A stretch of 5,625 bases of DNA from an uncultured Clostridia bacterium (GTDB lineage Bacteria > Bacillota > Clostridia > TANB77 > CAG-508): contig CALXJN010000078.1 in the NCBI GenBank assembly GCA_944388635.1, forward strand, positions 1 through 5,625, written 5' to 3'. Shown piece after piece: positions 1 to 5,625 of this stretch (its first letter is position 1; each line of letters opens with the position of its first letter). The notes under the pieces are model-generated. The model did not search any database. It was given only the letters and a program-made list of their open reading frames with translations, and was not told where the DNA came from. The position numbers were made by a program, and so were the translations under genes.

Positions 1-40
1 GTGGACGTCGGAAGCTTTGCTTCCGCTAACGTCCAATTTT
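1..40 (+). terminator. Terminator-like hairpin at the left edge
   Basis: GGACGT (3-8) pairs with ACGTCC (29-34), and CGGAAGC (9-15) pairs with GCTTCCG (19-25) around a TTT loop, with a 3-nt bulge (26-28). That gives 13 base pairs, followed by AATTTT (35-40). The shape fits an intrinsic terminator of a + strand gene lying to the left of the window. The short T tract and the bulge make it weaker than the terminators at 449-485 and 5306-5350. It could instead be a structured end of the cassette that follows. Confidence 0.55.
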
Positions 41-51
41 CTTATGCAAGA

Positions 52-89
52 ATGTGTTCAATGAGGACACATATAGATGAATAATCTAT
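52..89. promoter_or_regulatory. Two tandem dyads abutting the -35 box (possible operator)
   Basis: Two inverted repeats lie back to back. The first runs 52-72, with arms ATGTGTTC and GGACACAT (8 bp, one G-T pair) around AATGA. The second runs 73-89, with arms ATAGAT and ATCTAT around GAATA. The second ends one base before the -35 hexamer at 91. Dyads in this position can be activator or repressor sites. Short AT-rich dyads also arise by chance, so a regulatory role is inference only. Confidence 0.3.
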
Positions 90-90
90 T

Positions 91-120
91 TTGACAAAGT
101 ATATATAAAAGTGCTATAAT
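91..120 (+). promoter_or_regulatory. Strong sigma-A-type promoter with extended -10
   Basis: TTGACA (91-96) and TATAAT (115-120) are both perfect consensus hexamers separated by 18 bp. A TGC at 112-114 makes an extended -10. Transcription should start near 126-128, giving a leader of under 30 nt before the 88-codon gene. The quality of the site suggests substantial expression of that gene independently of anything upstream. Confidence 0.85.
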
Positions 121-154
121 ATAATTACAATCCGGTAAACAAGGAGGTAATTAT

Positions 155-421
155 ATGTTAGTGAACCGGGAAAAGGCATTGGAAATGATGCGTGAAGGCG
201 TTGAACCTTCCAATGTTATTCTCCATGAAAATGGGGAAACTACTGCAATGAGAATTGCAGTATCCGAGCTCTGTGAGGCAATCCGTCTCCATGAGCACAA
301 TTTCTTCTTCTTCTGGGCAGGCATGCCTGGAAAAGAGAGCGTGTTGGATGTCCTTCGCAAGTTGGACTATCCGATTTACGAGAGCGACAGCCGTGAATTC
401 GGCTACGCATGCCTGTACTAA
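155..421 (+). CDS. Small protein of unknown function (88 aa), GC-shifted
   Basis: I do not recognise this family. The ATG start is supported by AAGGAGG at 141-147, seven bases upstream, and by the dedicated promoter at 91-120. A strong terminator follows 27 bases after the stop, so the gene is a complete one-gene transcription unit. The product has no signal peptide and no convincing membrane helix. It is mixed and rather acidic, with a probable helical N-terminal half (residues 5-45), an odd aromatic patch FFFFW near residues 50-54, and a Tyr/Asp/Glu-rich C-terminus ending CLY. It is probably cytosolic. GC is about 48% by hand count, against well under 30% in sampled stretches of the next gene, and it uses CGT, CGC, CTC and CTG codons that the neighbours avoid. 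This suggests recent acquisition or a mobile accessory origin. The start, frame and unit structure are well supported; the function is open. Confidence 0.8.
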   Translation: MLVNREKALEMMREGVEPSNVILHENGETTAMRIAVSELCEAIRLHEHNFFFFWAGMPGKESVLDVLRKLDYPIYESDSREFGYACLY

Positions 422-448
422 AACAGGTGTAATGTAATACCTCCGCAG

Positions 449-485
449 ATGGCGGGCTGGGTTCTCCGGCCCGCCATTCTTTATT
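449..485 (+). terminator. GC-rich intrinsic terminator of the 88-aa gene
   Basis: ATGGCGGGC (449-457) pairs perfectly with GCCCGCCAT (469-477). TGG (458-460) and CCG (466-468) extend the stem to 12 bp (one G-T pair), closing a 5-nt loop. A T-rich tail, TCTTTATT, follows. This is a strong rho-independent terminator that should insulate the small gene from the operon beginning near 570. Like the gene, it is far more GC-rich than the rest of the window. Confidence 0.88.
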
Positions 486-536
486 GTATAGAAAAAATCG
501 TCAGATTTTCTTATGAAATAAATTTCTAAAATTATA

Positions 537-565
537 TTGACAAAAAATATGATAAAAGATATTAT
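537..565 (+). promoter_or_regulatory. Sigma-A-type promoter for the bactofilin-like/GT-C/pgcA unit
   Basis: TTGACA (537-542) and TATTAT (560-565) are separated by 17 bp. The -35 is perfect and the -10 differs from consensus by one base. Transcription would start near 572, giving a 5' leader of about 25 nt. A 12-bp perfect palindrome, ATATAGCTATAT (564-575), overlaps the -10 end and the expected start point and could be an operator, though it is simple AT-rich sequence. The preceding gap (486-536) holds only a weak 6-bp hairpin (494-509) and one copy of a direct repeat. Confidence 0.75.
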
Positions 566-597
566 ATAGCTATATTTCATTTTAAAGGAGGAAATAG

Positions 598-1773
598 ATG
601 AAAAACAAATTAAAAATATTTATTATAATATCTGTTTTAGCTTCTATATTATTAGTTTTTATGACTACAAATGTATTAGCACTAGAAACAAGAAGTAATG
701 AAAACAATGTTGTAACTACATCTGAAAATGCAGATGAAAATACAAATAAAGAGGAAGAGGATATATATTATGGGGATTTATATATCTTTTTCAATGACGA
801 AGATGACTATAATAAATCAACATATGTTATGGATAAAAATGTAGATGGAAATGTATTTGTTTTTGGGCAAGATGTAGAAATAACAGGAAGAATAAATGGT
901 TCATTATTTGTGTTTTGCTCAACTCTTACAATTGAACAAGATGCATATATAGGAAATCATATTTTTGCTTATGCAGATAAGATTAATATGTCAGGATTTG
1001 CATATGATGTATATTTAGCAGCTAATGAGGTTTCATTAACAAAAGAAGGAACGATTTATAGAGATGCAAAAATTACTGCTAATACAGCATATTTATATGG
1101 AGCAGTAGGAAGAGATATTGACATAGCTGGAAATAATATTTCTGTATATAAAGACGGAGACAATTGTTTATATCTAGGAAGAAATATGAATTATACATCA
1201 ATAAGGGTTATAGAAAATATTGAAAAAGCAACAATAAATGGAGAAATAAATTATACAGAAGTAAAAGAGGAAGAAAATACAGATATAATTAGTAATTATA
1301 TTTATGATGGAATTGAAAATACAATATATACAATAATTATTTATGGAGCATTATTATTCTTAGCCCCTAAATTTATAGAAAAGTCAAAAGAATATCTTTC
1401 AACAAAAGGATTGCTTGCAGCAGCTATAGGAGCAGCATTTACAATATTACTTCCTTTAATAATGATTGCATTGTTATTTACAACAATAGGTGTAGCAGTA
1501 TCAATTACGGCACTAATGTTATATGTTGTACTTATGATGATTAACAGTGCAGTTGTAGCAATAACAATAAATGAATTTGTAGCAAGTAAAATATCTGCAA
1601 TAGATAAAATTTGGAAAAAATTATTAATGCTAATACCAATATCAATCATAATATTTGCTTTAAGACAAACACCTTATTATGTTGGCGGAGCTATGTCTGC
1701 AATAATATTAGTATTTGGAGTAGGTATAATAGTTTTATACCAATTTGATAAAAGAAGAAAAGAAAATGCTTAA
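598..1773 (+). CDS. Exported bactofilin-like (polymer-forming) membrane protein
   Basis: The ATG start has AAAGGAGG at 584-591, six bases upstream. The 391-aa product opens with a signal peptide: basic MKNKLK, a hydrophobic core to about residue 22, and likely cleavage after VLA at 28. An acidic, low-complexity linker follows (30-70). Residues about 78-200 show hydrophobic repeats 16-20 residues apart, such as GNVFVFGQDVEITG, SLFVFCSTLTIEQ and IDIAGNNISVY. This is the pattern of the right-handed beta-helix of bactofilin/polymer-forming proteins. The C-terminal part has about five membrane helices (241-258, 271-295, 298-322, 341-356, 362-381). Its lysine-rich loops (256-270, 325-342) and KRRKENA tail all fall on the inside if the beta-helix is outside. 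Classical bactofilins are cytosolic scaffolds, so this is the exported, membrane-anchored variant. An envelope-scaffold role is inferred. It is probably first in an operon with the GT-C-like gene 26 nt downstream. Confidence 0.8.
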   Translation: MKNKLKIFIIISVLASILLVFMTTNVLALETRSNENNVVTTSENADENTNKEEEDIYYGDLYIFFNDEDDYNKSTYVMDKNVDGNVFVFGQDVEITGRINGSLFVFCSTLTIEQDAYIGNHIFAYADKINMSGFAYDVYLAANEVSLTKEGTIYRDAKITANTAYLYGAVGRDIDIAGNNISVYKDGDNCLYLGRNMNYTSIRVIENIEKATINGEINYTEVKEEENTDIISNYIYDGIENTIYTIIIYGALLFLAPKFIEKSKEYLSTKGLLAAAIGAAFTILLPLIMIALLFTTIGVAVSITALMLYVVLMMINSAVVAITINEFVASKISAIDKIWKKLLMLIPISIIIFALRQTPYYVGGAMSAIILVFGVGIIVLYQFDKRRKENA

Positions 1774-1799
1774 ATCATAAAAAATAAAAGGAAAAGTTA

Positions 1800-3038
1800 A
1801 TGAAAGCTATATATGAAAAGTTAAAAGTAATAATAGAAAAACATACAAAGTTATGCGTTATATTGATATTTTTATTTGCTGTTTTATTTTATGGAATTAT
1901 TGCGAGCAGGATGACAAATGCAATGTTTTTAAAAAATGATGAAGAACTGTATGTAAATATGGCAAGAGCGTTCTTTTTTGAACATAATTTTTCAAGAGGA
2001 TACGAAATTATAAATTATAGCTGTGTATTATACCCAATAATTATATCTTTAGCATATTTCTTATATTCTCCAGAAAATATAACATTTCTAATGAGAATGA
2101 TAGGAATTATACTAGTCGTATCAAGTATATTTCCAGCATATTTACTAAGCAAAGAAATATTAAAAAGCAAAACTAGAGCAATGATAATCGCAGCAATAAC
2201 AGTAATACTTCCAGAGATGATATCAGGAATGTATTTGATACAAGAAAATTTAAGTTATCCATTGTTTTTATGGCTTTCATATTTTACATATGCAAAACTA
2301 CAAAGGAAAGATGAAAAGACAACCAAACAAGATATTACAATAATTATACTATTTGTTTTGCTATTTTTTACAAAGTCATACACAATAGTGTTTCCAATGG
2401 CATATTTTCTATTTTTCTTTGTAGAAGCAGTAAGAGAGAAAAAATATAAATCTATACGAAAAATAATAATACAAGGGTTAATATTTGCAATATTAGTTTT
2501 ACTTGGATTACTAGCAATCTATGCAATAAATAATTTTAGTGAAGGTACGAACCACTACGAAACGCAGATATTTAGCATATTTCCAATAGATATACCTAAA
2601 ATAGCTTCTTTTATATATGGTATATTTTGCTATATTGTATTTTCATTGTTTAGTATGGGAATTTTGCCAGTAATGATACCTTTGACAAAATTAAAATATT
2701 ATAAAGACGAAGATAAAAAATTTATAAAATTAATTACATTAGAAGCAATATTTGCAATAGTTGAAGTTTCGGCAATAGTATTTATACCAGAAGAAGGTGG
2801 AAAACTATTTCCAAGTAAAGTTTGTTTTAGATATTTAGCAATATTTTTTATACCATATTTATTAATGTTTTTTAAATGCCCAAAAGAGCAATTAAAAATA
2901 AATAAAGCAACGATTATTACATATCTGATAATTTTAATATATTTAACTATGTACTATACTATGGCAGATAATAGAAGATCAACAGTAATTGACCGGTTAT
3001 TTTTTGATAATATTAGAATTATTAGATTTGACATTTAG
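1800..3038 (+). CDS. GT-C-type glycosyltransferase-like membrane protein, N-terminal part (frameshifted)
   Basis: The ATG at 1800 follows a modest purine-rich site (AAAAGGAAAAG, about 1785-1795). The 412-aa product is a polytopic membrane protein with roughly twelve hydrophobic segments. Features match the GT-C superfamily (GT39/PMT- or ArnT-like), which transfers sugars from polyprenyl-phosphate donors outside the membrane. The first outer loop has an acidic NDEELY motif (46-51; D47/E48 are candidate catalytic or metal residues), then VLYPIIISL (76-84), ENLSYPLFLWL (149-159) and FRYLAIFFIPYLL (343-355), the last resembling the late RYL...P motif of these enzymes. Sugar and acceptor cannot be read from sequence. 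The last residues, after about 401, look out of frame: the hydrophobic continuation expected here lies in the +1 frame (2989-3516). Removing one T from the T6 run at 3000-3005 joins both into a protein of about 571 aa. The family call is fairly good; whether the gene is intact is uncertain. Confidence 0.72.
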   Translation: MKAIYEKLKVIIEKHTKLCVILIFLFAVLFYGIIASRMTNAMFLKNDEELYVNMARAFFFEHNFSRGYEIINYSCVLYPIIISLAYFLYSPENITFLMRMIGIILVVSSIFPAYLLSKEILKSKTRAMIIAAITVILPEMISGMYLIQENLSYPLFLWLSYFTYAKLQRKDEKTTKQDITIIILFVLLFFTKSYTIVFPMAYFLFFFVEAVREKKYKSIRKIIIQGLIFAILVLLGLLAIYAINNFSEGTNHYETQIFSIFPIDIPKIASFIYGIFCYIVFSLFSMGILPVMIPLTKLKYYKDEDKKFIKLITLEAIFAIVEVSAIVFIPEEGGKLFPSKVCFRYLAIFFIPYLLMFFKCPKEQLKINKATIITYLIILIYLTMYYTMADNRRSTVIDRLFFDNIRIIRFDI

Positions 3039-3516
3039 ATTTTCGACTGTAATAATTATAATAGGATTTATAATTATTACTTGTAAAATTATCCATAAAA
3101 GCGGTCATGAATTGATAAGTAATTATACAAATATTCTAGTAATCGGAGCGGTAACGGTATTGTTAACGAGCTTATCAGTAACGGTTTGTTGCTCAAATAT
3201 TACAAGAAATGGGCTAAAAACAGAAAATGATTATATAGAGATTGCAAAATTTTTAAAATTGGATTATGATAAGGTATATGCATATTACTTGCCAGATTAT
3301 AACTTTTTTACACAAGTAATTAGCGATTATATAAAAATAGATGAATTAAAAGAAATAGAAATTGATACATCAGATGAAGATGTTGCAATTATAGTTTATA
3401 CAGAATTTGACGGAAAGATATATGGAGCAGAAAAAGCTAATATTGATACAAAGTATTTTGATGTATATGTAAATGATGAAGAAAGTACAAGCATAAAAAT
3501 TGTACCAAATAATTAA
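2989..3516 (+). CDS. C-terminal part of the GT-C-like protein (frameshift fragment)
   Basis: This reading frame overlaps the end of the preceding gene. Its only available start is a TTG at 2989 with no Shine-Dalgarno sequence in front, and an in-frame TAA lies immediately upstream, so independent translation is unlikely. It encodes two hydrophobic segments (about 16-33 and 47-68 in the 175-aa reading). A soluble, acidic, probably extracytoplasmic domain of about 105 residues follows, containing KVYAYYLPDYNFF and a Tyr/Asp-rich C-terminus. Two more helices plus a soluble tail are what a GT-C enzyme of about 570 aa would carry. Deleting one T from the 3000-3005 run gives a continuous ...STVIDRLFLIILELL... 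junction. I read it as the C-terminus of the same ancestral gene. The split may be a sequencing or assembly indel, a real mutation, or reversible slippage. Base composition matches its neighbours. Alone, the fragment would have no catalytic loop. Confidence 0.6.
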   Translation: MTGYFLIILELLDLTFRFSTVIIIIGFIIITCKIIHKSGHELISNYTNILVIGAVTVLLTSLSVTVCCSNITRNGLKTENDYIEIAKFLKLDYDKVYAYYLPDYNFFTQVISDYIKIDELKEIEIDTSDEDVAIIVYTEFDGKIYGAEKANIDTKYFDVYVNDEESTSIKIVPNN

Positions 3517-3566
3517 TTTAGTCATTAAAATTTTTAGATAAATTTATTTTAGAAAGGAAGATTAAT

Positions 3567-5291
3567 ATGGATTATTTAGAAAAATATGAAGAATGGTGCA
3601 ATAATCCAGTATTCGATGAAAATACAAGAAAAGAATTAATAGCACTAAAAGGAAATGATAAAGAAATAAAAGAGAGATTTTATCAAGATTTAGAATTTGG
3701 AACAGCAGGACTTAGAGGAATAATAGGAGCTGGAACAAACAGAATGAATATTTATACTGTTGGAAAAGCAACTCAAGGACTTGCAAATTTTATAATAAAA
3801 GAAAAAGGACAAGCAAGAGGTGTTGCAATTGCTTATGATTCAAGACACATGTCTAAAGAATTTAGTGAAATGGCAGCACTTTGCTTAAATGCAAATGGAA
3901 TAAAAACATATAGATTTGACTCATTAAGACCAACACCTGAATTATCATTTGCGGTAAGAGAACTAGGTTGTATTGCAGGAATAGTTGTAACAGCAAGTCA
4001 TAACCCACCAGAGTATAATGGATATAAAGTATATTGGGAAGATGGAGCACAAATAGTTCCACCAAAGGATAAACAAATAATTGAAGAAGTAAATAATGTA
4101 ACAGATTATGCTGAAATTAAGCAAATGGATAGAAAAGAAGCAGAAGAAAAAGGTTTATATCATACAATTGGAAAAGAAGTAGATGACAGATATATAGAAG
4201 AACTAAAGAAACAATCTTTAAATATGGATATAGTAAAAGAGATGGCTGATGATATGACTATTGTATATACACCATTACATGGAACAGGAAATATACCAGC
4301 AAGAAGAATATTAAAAGAAATAGGATTTAAAAATGTATATGTAGTTCCAGAACAAGAAATGCCAGATGGAGATTTCCCAACAGTTAGTTATCCAAACCCA
4401 GAAGATCCAAAAGCTTTTGAACTTGCATTAAAACTTGCCAAAGAAAAGAAAGCCGATGTTGTCCTTGCTACAGATCCAGATGCAGATAGACTAGGAGTGT
4501 ATGCAATAGATCCTAAAACAAATGAATATGTACCATTTACAGGAAATATGTCAGCACTTCTAATTGCAGAATATATCTTATCAGAAAAGAAAAAAAGAAA
4601 TTTAATACCTGCAAATGGAGCAATAGTTACAACAATTGTATCATCAAATATGACAAAAGCAATTGCAAAAGAATATAATATTAAATTAATAGAAACACTA
4701 ACAGGATTTAAATATATTGGAGAACAAATAAAATTATTTGAACAAAATAAATCTTATGAGTATTTATTTGGATTTGAAGAAAGCTACGGATGCCTTGCTG
4801 GAACACATGCAAGAGATAAAGATTCAATAGTTGCTGTAATGTTACTTTGTGAAGCAGCAGCCTTTTATAAAAAGCAAGGATTAACTTTATGGGAACAAAT
4901 GATAAATATATATGAAAAGTATGGATACTATAGAGAAACACTTGCTACAATGACTTTAAAAGGAATAGAAGGAAAAGAAAAAATAAAAGAGATAATTGAA
5001 AAATTGAGAAATACAACAATAGAAAGTGTAGGAAATTTCAAAGTAGAAGAAATAAGAGATTATCAAAAACATACAATTAAGAATTTAAAAACAGGAAAAG
5101 ATGAAGAAACAACACTTCCAACATCAAATGTATTATACTTTGCACTTGAGAATGATGCATGGTGTTGTGTAAGGCCTTCAGGAACAGAACCAAAAATTAA
5201 ATTCTACATGGGAACAAAAGAAAACACTATGGAAAGCGCAGATAAGAAATTAGAAGAACTAAAAGAAGCAATGCTAAAAATATGTGAATAA
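3567..5291 (+). CDS. pgcA: Alpha-phosphoglucomutase / phosphomannomutase (PgcA-type)
   Basis: This cytosolic alpha-D-phosphohexomutase interconverts glucose-6-phosphate and glucose-1-phosphate (mannose phosphates are possible). It acts through a phosphoserine and a bound bisphosphate intermediate. At 574 aa it is full length, with all four signature motifs in order. The active-site loop VTASHNPPEYNGYK has catalytic Ser144. The metal-binding loop is DPDADR (303-308). The sugar-binding loop is GFEESYG (402-408). The phosphate-binding loop in the last domain is RPSGTEPK (536-543). An early GTAGLRG (46-52) is typical of the group. The ATG is set by AGAAAGGAAG ending six bases upstream. No promoter is evident in the 50-nt gap before it, so it is probably co-transcribed with the upstream genes. 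A strong terminator follows. Glucose-1-phosphate feeds UDP-glucose and hence wall or lipid glycan synthesis, which suits a neighbouring glycosyltransferase. Sugar preference (Glc versus Man) cannot be settled by eye. Confidence 0.95.
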   Translation: MDYLEKYEEWCNNPVFDENTRKELIALKGNDKEIKERFYQDLEFGTAGLRGIIGAGTNRMNIYTVGKATQGLANFIIKEKGQARGVAIAYDSRHMSKEFSEMAALCLNANGIKTYRFDSLRPTPELSFAVRELGCIAGIVVTASHNPPEYNGYKVYWEDGAQIVPPKDKQIIEEVNNVTDYAEIKQMDRKEAEEKGLYHTIGKEVDDRYIEELKKQSLNMDIVKEMADDMTIVYTPLHGTGNIPARRILKEIGFKNVYVVPEQEMPDGDFPTVSYPNPEDPKAFELALKLAKEKKADVVLATDPDADRLGVYAIDPKTNEYVPFTGNMSALLIAEYILSEKKKRNLIPANGAIVTTIVSSNMTKAIAKEYNIKLIETLTGFKYIGEQIKLFEQNKSYEYLFGFEESYGCLAGTHARDKDSIVAVMLLCEAAAFYKKQGLTLWEQMINIYEKYGYYRETLATMTLKGIEGKEKIKEIIEKLRNTTIESVGNFKVEEIRDYQKHTIKNLKTGKDEETTLPTSNVLYFALENDAWCCVRPSGTEPKIKFYMGTKENTMESADKKLEELKEAMLKICE

Positions 5292-5305
5292 ATTAGATGA
5301 TAAAC

Positions 5306-5350
5306 GAAGCAGTAATATTTAAGCCTAAATATTACTGCTTCACTTTTTGT
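5306..5350 (+). terminator. Intrinsic terminator after pgcA
   Basis: GAAGCAGTAATATTTA (5306-5321) and TAAATATTACTGCTTC (5326-5341) form a perfect 16-bp stem with an AGCC loop. The tail ACTTTTTGT contains a run of five T. It starts 14 bases after the pgcA stop codon and closes the transcription unit before the downstream rRNA-type promoter. Confidence 0.92.
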
Positions 5351-5408
5351 AAATAAAGCGCAAACGCTAGTAACTAAAAGCATTTCAAGAAAATTAATTT
5401 TAAACGAT

Positions 5409-5445
5409 AAAAAACTTAAAAAAATTTAAAAAAATTTTGAAAAAA
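5409..5445 (+). promoter_or_regulatory. Phased A-tracts / UP-element-like region
   Basis: Four A-runs of 6-7 bases (5409-5414, 5418-5424, 5428-5434, 5440-5445) are centred about 10 bp apart, i.e. one helical turn, and stop four bases before the -35 box. Such A-tracts bend DNA and serve as UP elements for the RNA polymerase alpha subunit at rRNA promoters. The tracts are seen directly; the function is inferred from position. The rest of the gap after the pgcA terminator (5351-5408) shows nothing I can name. Confidence 0.6.
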
Positions 5446-5448
5446 GTA

Positions 5449-5477
5449 TTGACATTTGCACATGAAAAATGTATAAT
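5449..5477 (+). promoter_or_regulatory. Consensus promoter, probably of an rRNA operon
   Basis: TTGACA (5449-5454) and TATAAT (5472-5477) are both perfect with an optimal 17-bp spacer, directly downstream of the A-tract region. Transcription should start around 5483-5485. No open reading frame or ribosome binding site follows within the window, as expected for a stable-RNA operon. This is the strongest promoter in the window. Confidence 0.85.
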
Positions 5478-5483
5478 AAAAAA

Positions 5484-5625
5484 GCTCTGTGAGAAACAGA
5501 GAAAAAACAAGAAAAAGTACATTGAAAAGTAAACAAAAAATCCTTTAAGAGACCAAGCGGAAATATATGTGAAAACATATATGAAGTATAAAGAAATGAT
5601 GAAATAAAAGAGTTAGAAAAACTCA
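5484..5625 (+). other. Probable rRNA operon leader (pre-16S), incomplete at the window edge
   Basis: This non-coding transcript region carries several structures. Hairpin 5485-5501 is CTCTGT/ACAGAG. GTACATTGAAAAG (5518-5530) resembles the boxA-type TTGAAAA element found in Gram-positive rRNA leaders and spacers, where Nus factors bind for antitermination. Hairpin 5563-5582 is an 8-bp stem closed by a GAAA tetraloop. Hairpin 5610-5624 is GAGTT/AACTC. This resembles a leader just before 16S rRNA, but no mature rRNA sequence is inside the window, so identifying the downstream gene as 16S is inference. A 23S-first or other stable-RNA operon is less likely. Confidence 0.65.

Noticed and set aside
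255..437. 60-codon frame on the plus strand inside the 88-aa gene
   Set aside because: It is an out-of-frame shadow with a Ser/Thr/Arg-rich product and no ribosome binding site.
494..509. Small hairpin AAAATC-GTCA-GATTTT as a second terminator
   Set aside because: The stem is only 6 bp and mostly A-T, with no T tract after it; the strong terminator just upstream already explains the region.
158..580. 140-codon open frame on the minus strand opposite the small gene
   Set aside because: It lies antisense to a gene with its own promoter, ribosome binding site and terminator, runs through the terminator stem and the operon promoter, and has no convincing start signals.
1341..1649. 102-codon minus-strand frame inside the bactofilin-like gene
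   Set aside because: It lies antisense to membrane-helix codons, which commonly yields long open antisense frames; it has no promoter or ribosome binding site.
3862..4065. Minus-strand frame opposite pgcA (a second at 4708-4941)
   Set aside because: Both are shadows of a strongly conserved enzyme gene, with low-complexity Leu/Phe/Tyr-rich products.
5357..5368. Short dyad AGCG-CAAA-CGCT after the pgcA terminator
   Set aside because: A four-base stem is too short to assign a function.

Overview
This 5.6 kb window reads like a chromosomal segment of a low-GC, Gram-positive-type bacterium, most likely a Clostridia-like Firmicute. The larger genes are very AT-rich, use A/T-ending codons (AGA, GGA, TTA, ATA) and the standard code (TGG for Trp). 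Start codons are preceded by AGGAGG-type ribosome binding sites, and the promoters are near-consensus TTGACA/TATAAT. No species can be named from the sequence alone.

Layout. Positions 1-150 hold a terminator-like hairpin, two further small dyads and a strong extended -10 promoter. These lead into an 88-codon gene of unknown function (155-421) that ends in a strong GC-rich terminator (449-485). This promoter-gene-terminator unit is about 48% GC by hand count and uses CGT/CGC/CTC/CTG codons, unlike everything downstream. It looks like a separately acquired cassette and is bracketed by an imperfect 17-bp direct repeat (30-46 and 499-515).

A second promoter (537-565) opens a probable three-gene, same-strand transcription unit. 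The first gene is an exported, bactofilin-like beta-helix protein with a five-helix membrane anchor (598-1773). The second is a polytopic GT-C-type glycosyltransferase-like protein, split by an apparent +1 frameshift at a run of six T (1800-3038 and 2989-3516). The third is a complete alpha-phosphoglucomutase/phosphomannomutase, PgcA-type (3567-5291). Gaps are 26 and 50 nt with no internal terminator, and the unit ends in a perfect 16-bp-stem terminator (5306-5350). A sensible but unproven reading is cell-envelope glycan work: the mutase supplies sugar-1-phosphate for activated donors, the GT-C protein transfers a lipid-linked sugar outside the membrane, and the bactofilin-like protein is an envelope scaffold or partner.

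The last 180 bases look like the control region of a ribosomal RNA operon: four A-tracts spaced about 10 bp apart, a perfect TTGACA-17-TATAAT promoter (5449-5477), then a non-coding leader with a boxA-like sequence and three small hairpins. The window stops before any mature rRNA; a 16S gene probably begins just beyond the right edge.

I found no CRISPR array, tRNA, transposase or recognisable novel defence system. The items most worth a second look are the GC-shifted small-gene cassette with its flanking repeats, and the frameshifted glycosyltransferase.
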